The notes below the pieces were generated by a model that had not been told where the DNA came from, did no database searches, and saw only the letters and a program-made list of their open reading frames with translations. This document shows positions 55,684 through 64,000 of a DNA stretch of 64,000 nucleotides, one piece after another. Where the stretch lies: assembly GCF_003265995.1 (NCBI RefSeq), contig NZ_MVJN01000009.1:62001-126000 (forward strand), in the 5' to 3' direction. The DNA comes from Legionella quinlivanii (GTDB lineage: Bacteria > Pseudomonadota > Gammaproteobacteria > Legionellales > Legionellaceae). The first letter of the stretch is position 1. The number at the start of each line of letters is the position of its first letter. The position numbers and the translations under genes were made by a program.

Positions 55684-58600
55684 ATGCCTCAGAATCAGAC
55701 ATTACAAGATGCCATAAATAAACTACAGCATAACAATAACAAAGAAAAACATGAAAAAGCCCAGCGAGCACTTGATGCCATCTTTGCGGCTGACCCAAAT
55801 GATGCAGTCGCCTTTAAGGCGGCAGTTAAGGCTCATAAGGACTTTTGGAAAGAGAATGGCTTAGTTGATGAGGTTGATGATCTTGATAATAATGGGGCTC
55901 CCAATTTTGTTGATCTGTACAAGCAGGTTGCCAAACAACGGGTGATTAGCCGTTTAGGGATACATGAAAGCCATCTGGTAAAATTCATTGTCGATCCTGT
56001 CGAATTACGAAGACAATTAGTAGTAGACCCTTATAAAAATCACTTTGGTGATCTGACCAAATCAAAATTGCCCTGGGATGCCAGCAATGAGGCGGTCATT
56101 TCCAATGCTGCAGCTGCGGAAATCAGCCTGGCTGCCCAGACTTATTATCTCGAATCCAAACTTAGAGCAGCAAATGACTCTCAGCAACTGGATGACTTGC
56201 TGCAGGCAATCAATGACGGTAATGATGTGGCGTTCAAGGGCCTGCTTCAGGGCTGGCAAATTCCTCAGCCTGCTCTTGACAAGATGACGGCAGAGGGAGT
56301 TGGTGCTCAAATTGCACACTCTCTCGCACTTAAAGGGCTTGAAGTTAAAGCACGGCTTTTGGCAAGCCAGCAAGCTCAGCATAATAATCTGCTTGCTATG
56401 ATTCAACGAAATAATGATGCCGATTTCGCTGCTAATCTTGGTGCTCCTTATGATGGAGTCGTAGTTGAAGAAGATGCCAAAGCACTTCGAGGCGTGATGG
56501 GGGGAGAATATCTCAAAGCGAGACTGAACGCGGAACAGAGAGAGGATACTTTGTTGCAGCTCGCGGGAATGACCATACTTGGCGATCTGCAAGCGGCATT
56601 GGCGAATGAATACGGCAGCCAGGCAGGTAATAAAGAGGCCTTGAATCAATATATTGGCGAAGCAGTCACCGAGAGCAGTATAAACAGCTTCCGACAAGTC
56701 GCAGCCAGCAAAGCTCTGGGCAATAAAATTGCGGCGATGAATGATGTGGCGGCTCTTGAAGCGTTAGCCAGAGCAAAAACGCAGAAGGACTTCTCCCAGG
56801 TATTGGAGACCGTATCGGCTTTTGGTTTAAATACCCCTGCTAAAAAATCCGTCCGTGAAGCATTTACCAATCCGGAAGAAATTAAAAAACTGAGTACAAT
56901 TGCTCATGTTCGCAGTAATTTACTACCTAAAACACCGCAGACTGACCAGGACTGGGAGCAGGCCAGAGTACATGCTGATCGTTTAGCCACCTTAATTGAC
57001 CCGGACTATACCTCTGCCAATTATGCTGCGCAGTTCTTACCCGCCAATCCTAAACCCGAGGAGTTGCAATCTTTCAAGGATTATTTTAATGATCCGGCCC
57101 GCTTAATGGAGGCACGCAAAATGGCTTTGGCCGGTTTAATACCGGCTGTTCTGAAGGATGCTGATCCAGGGCTATTAAATGGAATCACAGCCGCAAATGA
57201 TACTGACCAATTGAAAAGAGCAGTTGCCGCGGTATTGGGACATGATAAAGCCAATGATTTAATCGAAAACGATATCGATTCTGCCTATAACCTAAAAATT
57301 CGTGCCTATGCACAGCTTTATCAAATGCCGCAGTTTCTGGCCACACAGAACTATAATGAGTTAACAGCTATTGTAGAAGCAGACGGGTGGGAGGGCTTGC
57401 CGGATCTGATGCAGGAGGTTCTTCCCAGCTTGAGTCAAAACGATACGCAGAATCTTGAAGCTGAGCTGATTCAAGGTTTACTCAGGCAATACCCTGCTAA
57501 TGCTGATTTGAATCGGTTGGTTAATTTAACCAAACCAGGTATTTCAGAGGCTGAGTTTAAACAAGCCTTAACTGCCCTGAATATTAATCGCCAGGACTGG
57601 GTGAATCCAGCTCGTATGCAGGCGGTTCAGAAGGTTGCTGGTGAACGAGCGATGATTATCCGAGCCGAGAATGTCCTCGGGATTCCGCTTGATCAAAGAC
57701 CGGAACTGAAGAAAGTCATGCTGAATCTTTCTCCAGCCAAACAGGCTTCTCTTGCTGCCAATGCTGAACTGATTTCATTATTGGCTAGCCGGACCGAAGC
57801 TGAAAAAATCAGGGATCTGCTGAATGATAAACATCTGAATGTCGATGCATTGGTTCAGGAAAACACAAATCTTGGCCTTTTCCACAAGATTCATAATTCC
57901 GCTATTGCGAATACCTTAAAAAGGCTCAATGTTAAACTTGACCCCAGTCTGGTGCGCAATATTAATACACATATTGATTCTAAAACAACGGCTGAGCTTT
58001 CCGGACAGCCACAGGCATTTGCTGATTCAGTAAAACAACTTTGGGAAATTCTGGGTAGAGCTAATCGTCATATTGAAGAAGCCGCTTTTAATCAAGCCTT
58101 TGGCTATAATGACGATAGAAGTGCTCTGAATCGACACGATCAGAAGAACGGCATTTCACAACAGCATGATCATAATCAAGAGTTACGCACTTTTATTAAT
58201 GCTGCAAATCCCGCTGGTAAGAAAAGAGTTGCTGATTTTATGCTGGGCTTATCCAAAAACCAGCCATTTACAGCTATTCAGCTGCAGGAATTGTGTAAGC
58301 ATCTGGGAACAGCAAAGGATCGGACTGAATTGCTTCGTTTGATCACTAATGATGCTACTTTAAACGGAGTAATGCCCCCTGAGTTTAGTCGGCAATTAAC
58401 GGAGAGTATCTATAGTTTCCTGACCCAGGGTATCAAGAGTGATAAATTCAAAGACATGAGCCTTGAGGAGCTAAGCACTGCCATAGACGCTGGCCATCTT
58501 GAAGTTCAAAAGAATCTGGATAAGCTTCATAATTTACAGAAAGAGTCCGGTCATTCTCATTTAAAAACCTTCAGTGAGTTACAGGAAGCTCTCTGGCTTG

Positions 58601-59775
58601 ATCCCGCATTTGAAGGCTTGTCTAAAACCAATGCGGTGCGAATAGAGGAGGATCTGATAAACACTAAAAAAATGTGTGATATTGTGATCCCTGCACTTAA
58701 AGCACATTTGGCCCTGATCGAAGAGCAGCTCAAATCATTACCAGACAATGATCTTAATAGCAAAAAAGCCAAGGCAATCGCGAAGGAAAAAGCCTTTCTT
58801 ACCAAGGCGTATAATGAGATTAAAGCCGAATTAGATATGTATCTCAAAATAGAGGATGTATTGAAGGGTAACCCCAATGCCTCTGACGAACGCATGCAAA
58901 AAGGATTGCTGGCAGCCGTTGAGGAAGCGAAAAAAGGGGAGCATACCATCCGGTTTACTGAGTTTAAGGTAAAGGTCGGCAAAGACGAAGATATCGCTGC
59001 TTTTGATGATTTGATTAAGAAGGAAGACGGACAAAGAAAACAGGCCACCTATAACCAGGCTTTACAGCTTGATATCGGGGTGGCGGTCAAGGATTATGAA
59101 ACAGAGAAAAAGGTTCCGGTAGGCAAAGTCCGGCCCTATATTCTGGAGCATCAGACCAAAGGCACTGATGGTACGGTCACCATCACTACCAGTACTGTAC
59201 TTGAAAGACGCCATTCGCAGGATATGGCCCCTAAAACCAGCAAGGGAGAGGAAGCCTATAATCCTTCAAAATCACTGACTTTAGTTCCTAATAAGAAACG
59301 TACAGAAGATCAGATGGCGAAGGATGCCATATTCATGGCTATGAAGGCGCTTACCGGTTTGGCGAAAGCCCCGGATAAGGATCATCCGTTTCTGCTAACC
59401 GGGGATAATGCGGATGAGGTCAGATTATTGTATGGTGCTTTATTAGCTGTCGGTGAACTTCATCCTCGATTTAAAATCAGTGAAGAATGCATTCGTATGG
59501 GCACTACCGCTTATGTTCCTCCAAGATCGAGTGTCTGGAGTGACCCCAATTATAAAATAATAAAAAACCACCCTGAATTTAAAGCTTTGACCCAGGGGTT
59601 TAGTAAGATGGTAAGCCAGCAGGAAAAGGCGCAGGCTGATTTGAAGCGTGTGGAAAAGCAGGTCACTAATTCTGGTAATATGTATAAAACGGCTATTCAG
59701 GATGGACGTGCGCTTAAGGACTTAGAACAAGAGAATGCCAATCGGCCTCAAAGCCCTTCGGTTGGTTCTCCATAA
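55684..59775 (+). CDS. Very large helical-repeat protein; putative Dot/Icm effector
   Basis: 1363 residues, no signal peptide or membrane segment. The N-terminal two thirds consist of degenerate helical units with a recurring 'AAND/AMND..xL..L' motif at about 162, 350 and 502, and related QRNNDADF (241) and TKPGISEAEFKQAL units. A Lys/Glu-rich coiled region follows at about 990-1110. A compact part (about 1110-1270) contains DIGVAVKDYETEKKVPVG and TVTITTSTVLERRHS. The tail is polar (LEQENANRPQSPSVGSP). No enzymatic domain is recognised. GGAG precedes the ATG. The murI gene follows after 20 bases. Its size, repeats and a PmrA-like box support an exported effector, which remains inference. Confidence 0.65.
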   Translation: MPQNQTLQDAINKLQHNNNKEKHEKAQRALDAIFAADPNDAVAFKAAVKAHKDFWKENGLVDEVDDLDNNGAPNFVDLYKQVAKQRVISRLGIHESHLVKFIVDPVELRRQLVVDPYKNHFGDLTKSKLPWDASNEAVISNAAAAEISLAAQTYYLESKLRAANDSQQLDDLLQAINDGNDVAFKGLLQGWQIPQPALDKMTAEGVGAQIAHSLALKGLEVKARLLASQQAQHNNLLAMIQRNNDADFAANLGAPYDGVVVEEDAKALRGVMGGEYLKARLNAEQREDTLLQLAGMTILGDLQAALANEYGSQAGNKEALNQYIGEAVTESSINSFRQVAASKALGNKIAAMNDVAALEALARAKTQKDFSQVLETVSAFGLNTPAKKSVREAFTNPEEIKKLSTIAHVRSNLLPKTPQTDQDWEQARVHADRLATLIDPDYTSANYAAQFLPANPKPEELQSFKDYFNDPARLMEARKMALAGLIPAVLKDADPGLLNGITAANDTDQLKRAVAAVLGHDKANDLIENDIDSAYNLKIRAYAQLYQMPQFLATQNYNELTAIVEADGWEGLPDLMQEVLPSLSQNDTQNLEAELIQGLLRQYPANADLNRLVNLTKPGISEAEFKQALTALNINRQDWVNPARMQAVQKVAGERAMIIRAENVLGIPLDQRPELKKVMLNLSPAKQASLAANAELISLLASRTEAEKIRDLLNDKHLNVDALVQENTNLGLFHKIHNSAIANTLKRLNVKLDPSLVRNINTHIDSKTTAELSGQPQAFADSVKQLWEILGRANRHIEEAAFNQAFGYNDDRSALNRHDQKNGISQQHDHNQELRTFINAANPAGKKRVADFMLGLSKNQPFTAIQLQELCKHLGTAKDRTELLRLITNDATLNGVMPPEFSRQLTESIYSFLTQGIKSDKFKDMSLEELSTAIDAGHLEVQKNLDKLHNLQKESGHSHLKTFSELQEALWLDPAFEGLSKTNAVRIEEDLINTKKMCDIVIPALKAHLALIEEQLKSLPDNDLNSKKAKAIAKEKAFLTKAYNEIKAELDMYLKIEDVLKGNPNASDERMQKGLLAAVEEAKKGEHTIRFTEFKVKVGKDEDIAAFDDLIKKEDGQRKQATYNQALQLDIGVAVKDYETEKKVPVGKVRPYILEHQTKGTDGTVTITTSTVLERRHSQDMAPKTSKGEEAYNPSKSLTLVPNKKRTEDQMAKDAIFMAMKALTGLAKAPDKDHPFLLTGDNADEVRLLYGALLAVGELHPRFKISEECIRMGTTAYVPPRSSVWSDPNYKIIKNHPEFKALTQGFSKMVSQQEKAQADLKRVEKQVTNSGNMYKTAIQDGRALKDLEQENANRPQSPSVGSP

Positions 59776-59795
59776 CAAGAGCAATTAAGGACAAC

Positions 59796-60641
59796 ATGAA
59801 TAATAATAATTTGCCAGTCGGTGTATTCGACTCAGGGATGGGCGGACTGACCGTTTTGCGAGCCTTGAAAAGCTTATTACCCAGAGAGTCTTTCATCTAT
59901 CTGGGGGATACAGCCCGTTTGCCTTATGGAACGAAAAGCGCGGAAACTGTGCAGCAATATGCTGTGCAGATGGCAAGATTATTGATAGCCAGACGAATCA
60001 AGGCGCTAGTGATTGCCTGTAATACAGCAACCACTGCCGCCTTGCCGTATTTGCAGGCCATGTTTACGGAAATACCAGTGATTGGAGTGGTTCGGCCAGG
60101 AGCGGGAGCGGTGGTTGCTGCCACGCGTAACCAGCAAATTACTGTGTTTGCTACCGAAACCACTATTGCTTCCAATGCGTATCAACGCTTAATTACTGAA
60201 CAGCTTCCCCAGGCGTCTATCAGTGCGCGTGCCTGCAGCGTTTTGGTAGCGCTTGCGGAAGAGGGGATGGTGAATAATGCGGTAGCACGCGAAGCGCTGC
60301 TCTATTATCTGTCTGAATTCAAAAACGAGGATACCTTACTGCTGGGCTGTACACACTTTCCTGTGTTTCGTCCCTTGCTTGCGACACTGCTGCCCGAATC
60401 AGTCGCGGTGGTTGATTCTGCCGAGGCAACTGCCTACGCGTTTCAAAAGCTATTGTATTCGCACCATCTGCAAACAGACTCTGGTTCTCCAGGGAATATT
60501 GAATATCTGGTTACTGACTCTATTCGTCGTTTCCAGACGGTAGGAGAGATTTTTCTGGGTGAAGTTCTGAAAGATCACCATATTGAACTGGTAGACGCCT
60601 GTCTTCCAGTAGAGGCTGATAACTCAACTCGGGCTGCTTAG
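59796..60641 (+). CDS. murI: Glutamate racemase
   Basis: 281 residues. VGVFDSGMGGLTVLRAL at the N-terminus contains the substrate loop DSGxGG. The two catalytic cysteines are in VIACNTATTAALPYL (about 74) and LLGCTHFPVFRPLL (about 185). It supplies D-glutamate for peptidoglycan. The C-terminus extends about 15 residues beyond the usual end. AATTAAGGA precedes the start. The stop lies at the 3' end of the Rsm-like RNA on the other strand, so the two transcripts are convergent. Confidence 0.95.
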   Translation: MNNNNLPVGVFDSGMGGLTVLRALKSLLPRESFIYLGDTARLPYGTKSAETVQQYAVQMARLLIARRIKALVIACNTATTAALPYLQAMFTEIPVIGVVRPGAGAVVAATRNQQITVFATETTIASNAYQRLITEQLPQASISARACSVLVALAEEGMVNNAVAREALLYYLSEFKNEDTLLLGCTHFPVFRPLLATLLPESVAVVDSAEATAYAFQKLLYSHHLQTDSGSPGNIEYLVTDSIRRFQTVGEIFLGEVLKDHHIELVDACLPVEADNSTRAA

Positions 60642-60753
60642 GGGGAAAGAGGTGTGGAAGTTGCAAATCCACATCCTTGTGGACCAGCGCGTCCTTGCGC
60701 TGTTTCCTTATTCCTGGAACTTCCTGTTCCTGAATTTGCAACTATCCTTACCC
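60641..60753 (-). ncRNA. RsmY/RsmZ-like CsrA-titrating small RNA
   Basis: Read on the minus strand, a 10-bp closing stem (AGTTGCAAAT at 60743 with ATTTGCAACT at 60668) encloses three hairpins: GGAAC-AGGAA-GTTCC (60730-60716), CAGCGC-AAGGAC-GCGCTG (60702-60685) and CCACA-AGGA-TGTGG (60682-60669). Every loop presents a GGA. ACAAGGATGT matches the CsrA consensus ACARGGAUGU exactly. Further unpaired GGA sites occur at TAAGGATAG, CAGGAA and TAAGGAAAC, about eight in all. Such RNAs sequester CsrA and are made under LetA/LetS control in Legionella. The ends are estimated from the -10 box and from the murI stop; no clear T-run is seen at the 3' end. Confidence 0.8.
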
Positions 60754-60756
60754 TAA

Positions 60757-60762
60757 AGTGTA
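60757..60762 (-). promoter_or_regulatory. -10 box of the Rsm-like RNA
   Basis: TACACT on the minus strand, 6 bases before the AGGGTAAGGA start of the RNA. No good -35 is present, which suits an activator-dependent promoter. Confidence 0.5.
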
Positions 60763-60807
60763 GCTTTGACTTGGCAATTGATCATTAAGAAACTGTATGC
60801 GCGCCAC

Positions 60808-60823
60808 TTGAGAAATATCTCAA
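60808..60823. promoter_or_regulatory. LetA/GacA-type upstream activating palindrome
   Basis: TTGAGATATTTCTCAA (minus strand), a perfect 6-bp inverted repeat about 64 bases upstream of the expected RNA start. It fits the LetA consensus TNAGAAATTTCTNA, as I recall it for Legionella rsmY and rsmZ, at all but one position. Confidence 0.7.
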
Positions 60824-60939
60824 TTTACAAAAAGAGCGCCCTGCGACTCCACATTTTCTTAAAGAGATTCCAAAGCAACATAGCTAAATGGTATTCTTGA
60901 TGGATGTATCCTGGATGTGATACCCAAAGAGTCCCTTCA

Positions 60940-62394
60940 ATGAGAGTTAAATTATTTACATGGTTAAAATCACTAACCAAGCTTGTCTTTTTATCCCTTT
61001 TAATATTACTAGGGCTAAGAATATTTGAGCTACAGCGGGGTCCTGCCTTGGAGCTATGGCATACTTATGTACCAAAGGAAAAGCATGCTAAAGAACTGGA
61101 TAAGCTCAACTGGTTACAATACACCGACACAGAAAACTCTCTTTTTGATGCCGTGCGCGTCGAAGTTACTGAAAAATTAACTAGTAAACAGCATACCCCC
61201 GGTAATCGATATTTCTCCGGCAGCCCGGTTTATCCCGAAAAATTTTCTACTGACTGGAATCGCTCCTATATACTTGAACCCAAGGGTCCAGCTGTCGGCG
61301 CTGTAGTCTTATTACATGGGTTGACTGATTCGCCTTATAGTCTGCGTCACATAGCCAGACGATATGTCGCTCATGGCTATGTTGCAATAGCGATTCGACT
61401 GCCAGCTCATGGCACAGTACCGGCTGCCTTAACTGATGTGAAATGGGAAGATTGGTTGGCGGCCACCCGGTTAGCAATACGTGAAGCACGAAGACGCATA
61501 GGTCCATCGCAGCCTCTCCATCTTGTGGGTTTTTCAAATGGCGGTGCACTGGCATTAAAATATGCGCTTGATTCTCTTGAAAACAAAGAATTAACAAAAC
61601 CTGACAGGATAGTTTTAATTTCACCAATGATTGGCATTACCCGCTTCGCGCGTTTTGCGGGATTTGCTGCACTGCCCGCGATTTTGCCCCCCTTTGCAAA
61701 AGCAGCCTGGCTCAATATACTTCCTGAATTCAATCCATTTAAATACAACTCTTTTCCGGTTAATGCGGCAAGTCAGTCTCATCGTTTAACTACAGTATTA
61801 CAACAGCAAATCATACGCCTTGCCAAAGAAGATCGACTAATTGAACTGCCTCCTGTATTGACCTTCCAGTCTGTGATGGATTTTACAGTCAGTACGCGCG
61901 CGATAATCCGATCGTTTTATGCGAATCTTCCAGCAAATGGTAGTGAATTAGTATTATTTGATTTGAACAGGGCTTCAAAATTGGGTCTTTTATTACGTCG
62001 TTCAGCTGATACTGCAGTGGAAAGGCTACTAAATGCTCCTCCGCGAAACTACCGCAGCGTCATTATCACTAACGCGAATAATGACAGTGTTGATGTGGTT
62101 GAGCGCGTTACTAATGCTGGAACTGTCAATGAACGTGTTCTTCCTCTAGGATTGACTTATCCGCGTGATGTCTATTCTTTGTCACATGTTGCACTTCCTT
62201 TTCCAATGAACGATAGTCTGTATGGTCTTTTTCCTGATTCAATGGACTATGGTGTTCAATTAGGAACCATTGCTTCGCATGGTGAACGGCAAGTGCTTAT
62301 CGTCAGTCTGGACTCAATTCTTCGACTTTCATCCAATCCATTTTTTCCCTACATGATTAAACGTATAGAAGAGCAGCTCCCTAAGAGGAGCTAA
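60940..62394 (+). CDS. Membrane-anchored alpha/beta hydrolase
   Basis: 484 residues from ATG 60940; a longer frame to 60904 has no Shine-Dalgarno. One N-terminal membrane segment (LVFLSLLILLGLRIF). The hydrolase domain shows AVVLLHGLTDSPYSL (oxyanion HG), RLPAHGTVPA, and the nucleophile GFSNGGALAL (Ser at about 191). A DNDSVDVVE segment near 390 and SHVALPFP near 410 could supply Asp and His. It resembles serine aminopeptidase S33/monoacylglycerol lipase-type enzymes, extended by 100 residues between the core strands. Its upstream gap holds the divergent Rsm-like promoter and LetA palindrome. Confidence 0.8.
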   Translation: MRVKLFTWLKSLTKLVFLSLLILLGLRIFELQRGPALELWHTYVPKEKHAKELDKLNWLQYTDTENSLFDAVRVEVTEKLTSKQHTPGNRYFSGSPVYPEKFSTDWNRSYILEPKGPAVGAVVLLHGLTDSPYSLRHIARRYVAHGYVAIAIRLPAHGTVPAALTDVKWEDWLAATRLAIREARRRIGPSQPLHLVGFSNGGALALKYALDSLENKELTKPDRIVLISPMIGITRFARFAGFAALPAILPPFAKAAWLNILPEFNPFKYNSFPVNAASQSHRLTTVLQQQIIRLAKEDRLIELPPVLTFQSVMDFTVSTRAIIRSFYANLPANGSELVLFDLNRASKLGLLLRRSADTAVERLLNAPPRNYRSVIITNANNDSVDVVERVTNAGTVNERVLPLGLTYPRDVYSLSHVALPFPMNDSLYGLFPDSMDYGVQLGTIASHGERQVLIVSLDSILRLSSNPFFPYMIKRIEEQLPKRS

Positions 62395-62422
62395 TCTTTT
62401 TCTTTATTAAGTTCATAACCTG

Positions 62423-62506
62423 TCGTCTTTGCGAACTTAGTGAAGCAAGATCGAAACTTGAACAAAGTAAGGAGCGGGATTGCTTCGCTAACGCTCGCAA
62501 AGACGG
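62423..62506. repeat. Second copy of the CGTCTTTGCGA inverted repeat
   Basis: CGTCTTTGCGA (62424-62434) and TCGCAAAGACG (62495-62505) enclose TGAAGCAAGATCGAAACTTG and a further CTTCGC segment. It is nearly identical to the inner part of the block at 23648-23735 and lies behind the hydrolase stop. Confidence 0.8.
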
Positions 62507-62571
62507 GCTTTTTGTGTATCCATCTTATCTGATCCCGCTATAATGCCAACTAAGGAATGACAAACTGTTGG

Positions 62572-63396
62572 TCAGCGCTCAGCAAAATAATCAAGCACCG
62601 CTTGATTCCACTGCTGCGGTTGTTCCAGACTGGCCAGATGGCCGGCATTCTCAATTATCACCAATGCGCTATTTCTGGCGATCTCATGCAGATTCTCACT
62701 TTGCCGGGGTGGGATGACCGAATCGTATTCTCCACTAAGAATTAACACAGGGATTTCCGCACTTGCAAGAATGGAGGAAGTGTCTTCTCGCAGCGCCATT
62801 CCGCGTAATGCCGATGCCAGGGCAGTGGCTTTCTGGGATTCGAGAATTTCGAGAAGCTCTGCCTTTATTGGTTCTGACGCCTGCGAGGAAAGTGCTTTGC
62901 TGATAAAGGCCTGGATAAATGACGAAGTGCCATTGCTTAAGATTTCCTGGGCTGCAAGCTCGCGCTGTGTTTTTGTGTCTTCGTTATCTGCAATGGATTG
63001 CGTGCCAGATAAGAGCAGGGAATTAACGCGTTGGGGATATTTTTTTAAAAAAGCCAGTGCAACATAACCACCCATTGACTCACCGCCAACAATCGCATTG
63101 GAAAGTTGCAAGTGATCAAGAATCATCCTGATTTCCTCGGCATATTCATCCATAGAGACTGGCTTACCATTAACCTCACCAGACTGACCAAAGCCCCATA
63201 AATCCACGGTGATCACACGAAATCTGTGCTTTAGTCCTTCTCTCTGGGCTTTCCAGATGTCCTGGTCGGCAGGAAAAGGATGAATTAATACCAGCGCAGG
63301 GCCTTCGCCAACGTCAGTATATGAATAAAAATTACTCTGGGCTGCTGCATTCTGAAATAACAAGCAGAAAACCAAGCATTTTAAAAATCGGATCAT
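62572..63396 (-). CDS. Secreted alpha/beta hydrolase
   Basis: 274 residues from ATG 63396, with GGAAG upstream; an earlier in-frame ATG at 63459 is less likely because it would bury the signal peptide. Signal peptide MIRFLKCLVFCLLFQNAAAQ. The fold shows PALVLIHPFPADQDIW, the nucleophile GGESMGGYVALAFL (Ser about 99), LILSGEYDSVIPP (Asp) and NAGHLASLEQP (His), all four expected features. It is typical of esterases of the 3-oxoadipate enol-lactonase or haloperoxidase group. The substrate is unknown. The protein is probably periplasmic or exported through type II secretion. Confidence 0.85.
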   Translation of the reverse strand: MIRFLKCLVFCLLFQNAAAQSNFYSYTDVGEGPALVLIHPFPADQDIWKAQREGLKHRFRVITVDLWGFGQSGEVNGKPVSMDEYAEEIRMILDHLQLSNAIVGGESMGGYVALAFLKKYPQRVNSLLLSGTQSIADNEDTKTQRELAAQEILSNGTSSFIQAFISKALSSQASEPIKAELLEILESQKATALASALRGMALREDTSSILASAEIPVLILSGEYDSVIPPRQSENLHEIARNSALVIIENAGHLASLEQPQQWNQAVLDYFAER

Positions 63397-63553
63397 CTGA
63401 TTTCTTCCATGAAAAAGGGACATACAGCTTAAGGCAAATAAACGCATTTTCATAATCAATAATTTTTATCAAAATCATAGATAAAATTGATAATAAACCA
63501 CAACTTAATCGATGAAGGGATAATTCCGGCTTGAGAATTATCCCTGTCTGATT

Positions 63554-64000
63554 TTAGCTGCTCTTAATCAGCCGTTTTTCGATTAAAAACATGAACAGAC
63601 CGATGGCTAAAAAATATAAGGGCATTGCCTGCAGTGTGCCATTATGAAAATATCCCATCCCCAGAGTAAAGACGGAAATTAAACAGTAGTAAAAGAAACC
63701 AAACACACTGGATGCGGTGCCAATACACCATTTAAAGTCAGTCAGAGCGAGCGCCAGGGCGTTGGTCGTGACCATGCAAACACCAAACATAATACTCATT
63801 TGCATTACCAGGCTCAGAATAATCATCAGCATTGCAGAAAGATGCAGATAAACAGCGATAAAGCTGTATATTATCGTCGCAATCAAAATAATCATTAAGC
63901 CGTATTGCATGATTTTGCCGGAAGAACGATAGGCATGCAGATATTTGGACAGGAGACCGCCTGACATGGTGCTTATGGCAATGGCAATGAAACTCATACC
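63554..64000 (-). CDS. MFS transporter, C-terminal part (cut by window edge)
   Basis: The frame is open to the window end, so the N-terminus is missing. The visible 149 residues have about four hydrophobic helices (SGGLLSKYL, then YGLMIILIATIIYSFIAVYL, LSAMLMIILSLVMQMSIMFG, SVFGFFYYCLISVFTLGMGYF, LYFLAIGLFMFLI). GTASSVFGFFYYCLISV resembles the eleventh helix of Bcr/CflA-type drug exporters. Probable efflux of a small molecule; the substrate is unknown. Confidence 0.7.
   Translation of the reverse strand, partial: GMSFIAIAISTMSGGLLSKYLHAYRSSGKIMQYGLMIILIATIIYSFIAVYLHLSAMLMIILSLVMQMSIMFGVCMVTTNALALALTDFKWCIGTASSVFGFFYYCLISVFTLGMGYFHNGTLQAMPLYFLAIGLFMFLIEKRLIKSS

Noticed and set aside
1..64000. 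CRISPR arrays, rRNA genes, complete insertion sequences or riboswitches
   Set aside because: No regularly spaced direct repeats, rRNA sequence, transposase gene or known riboswitch core was seen on either strand.

Overview
The window looks like a chromosome segment of Legionella or a close relative. This rests on the order tig-clpP-clpX-lon-hupB-ppiD, eukaryote-like and very large proteins of the kind Legionella exports through Dot/Icm (ankyrin repeats, a 1485-aa and a 1363-aa protein), a LetA-type promoter element in front of an RsmY/RsmZ-like RNA, and moderately AT-rich DNA throughout. The species cannot be fixed from the sequence alone.

Layout. 1-5517: the end of a type VI secretion (T6SS) accessory operon (TssA/VasJ-like end, DUF2169-pentapeptide protein, second pentapeptide protein, DUF3540 protein, PAAR-like DUF4150 spike tip). 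5589-6809: a lone tyrosine recombinase between this operon and a tRNA cluster (Pro, Arg, His, Leu; 7074-7586). 7619-16362: the protein quality-control block (tig, clpP, clpX, lon, hupB with tRNA-Val and tRNA-Asp directly behind it, ppiD). 16446-19211: a membrane protein with viral-like late-domain motifs, then a small locus made of an HxlR-type regulator, a 144-aa protein with a WH/HH signature, and an unannotated 29-residue peptide ending in GWCGPGTCAG. 19506-31181: envelope and housekeeping genes (mltA, fabI, udk, smr, a GNAT enzyme, a CocE-like hydrolase, holC, pepA) with an ankyrin protein among them. 31338-38000: lptF-lptG-ydcF-like, carB, greA. 38197-48544: a helicase-like giant protein, two SDR epimerases, a PAS-LuxR regulator and a tandem PRPP-synthetase-like protein. 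48601-55505: di-haem peroxidase, an AddB/RecB-like repair nuclease with two small membrane proteins, and pilU. 55684-64000: a 1363-aa putative effector, murI, the Rsm-type sRNA, two alpha/beta hydrolases and the end of an MFS transporter.

The most noteworthy items are: (1) the small peptide locus, which has the architecture of a RiPP system (strong Shine-Dalgarno, leader-like helix, short Cys/Gly core, intergenic hairpin before the partner gene, palindromic operator, regulator next door); (2) an unannotated minus-strand RNA behind murI whose hairpin loops present AGGA motifs, one inside a full CsrA consensus, with a LetA-like palindrome upstream; (3) a T6SS tail cluster in a Legionella-like genome beside an integrase; (4) a near-perfect 185-bp palindrome filling the gap behind pilU. 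Several families of short palindromic repeats occupy intergenic gaps.
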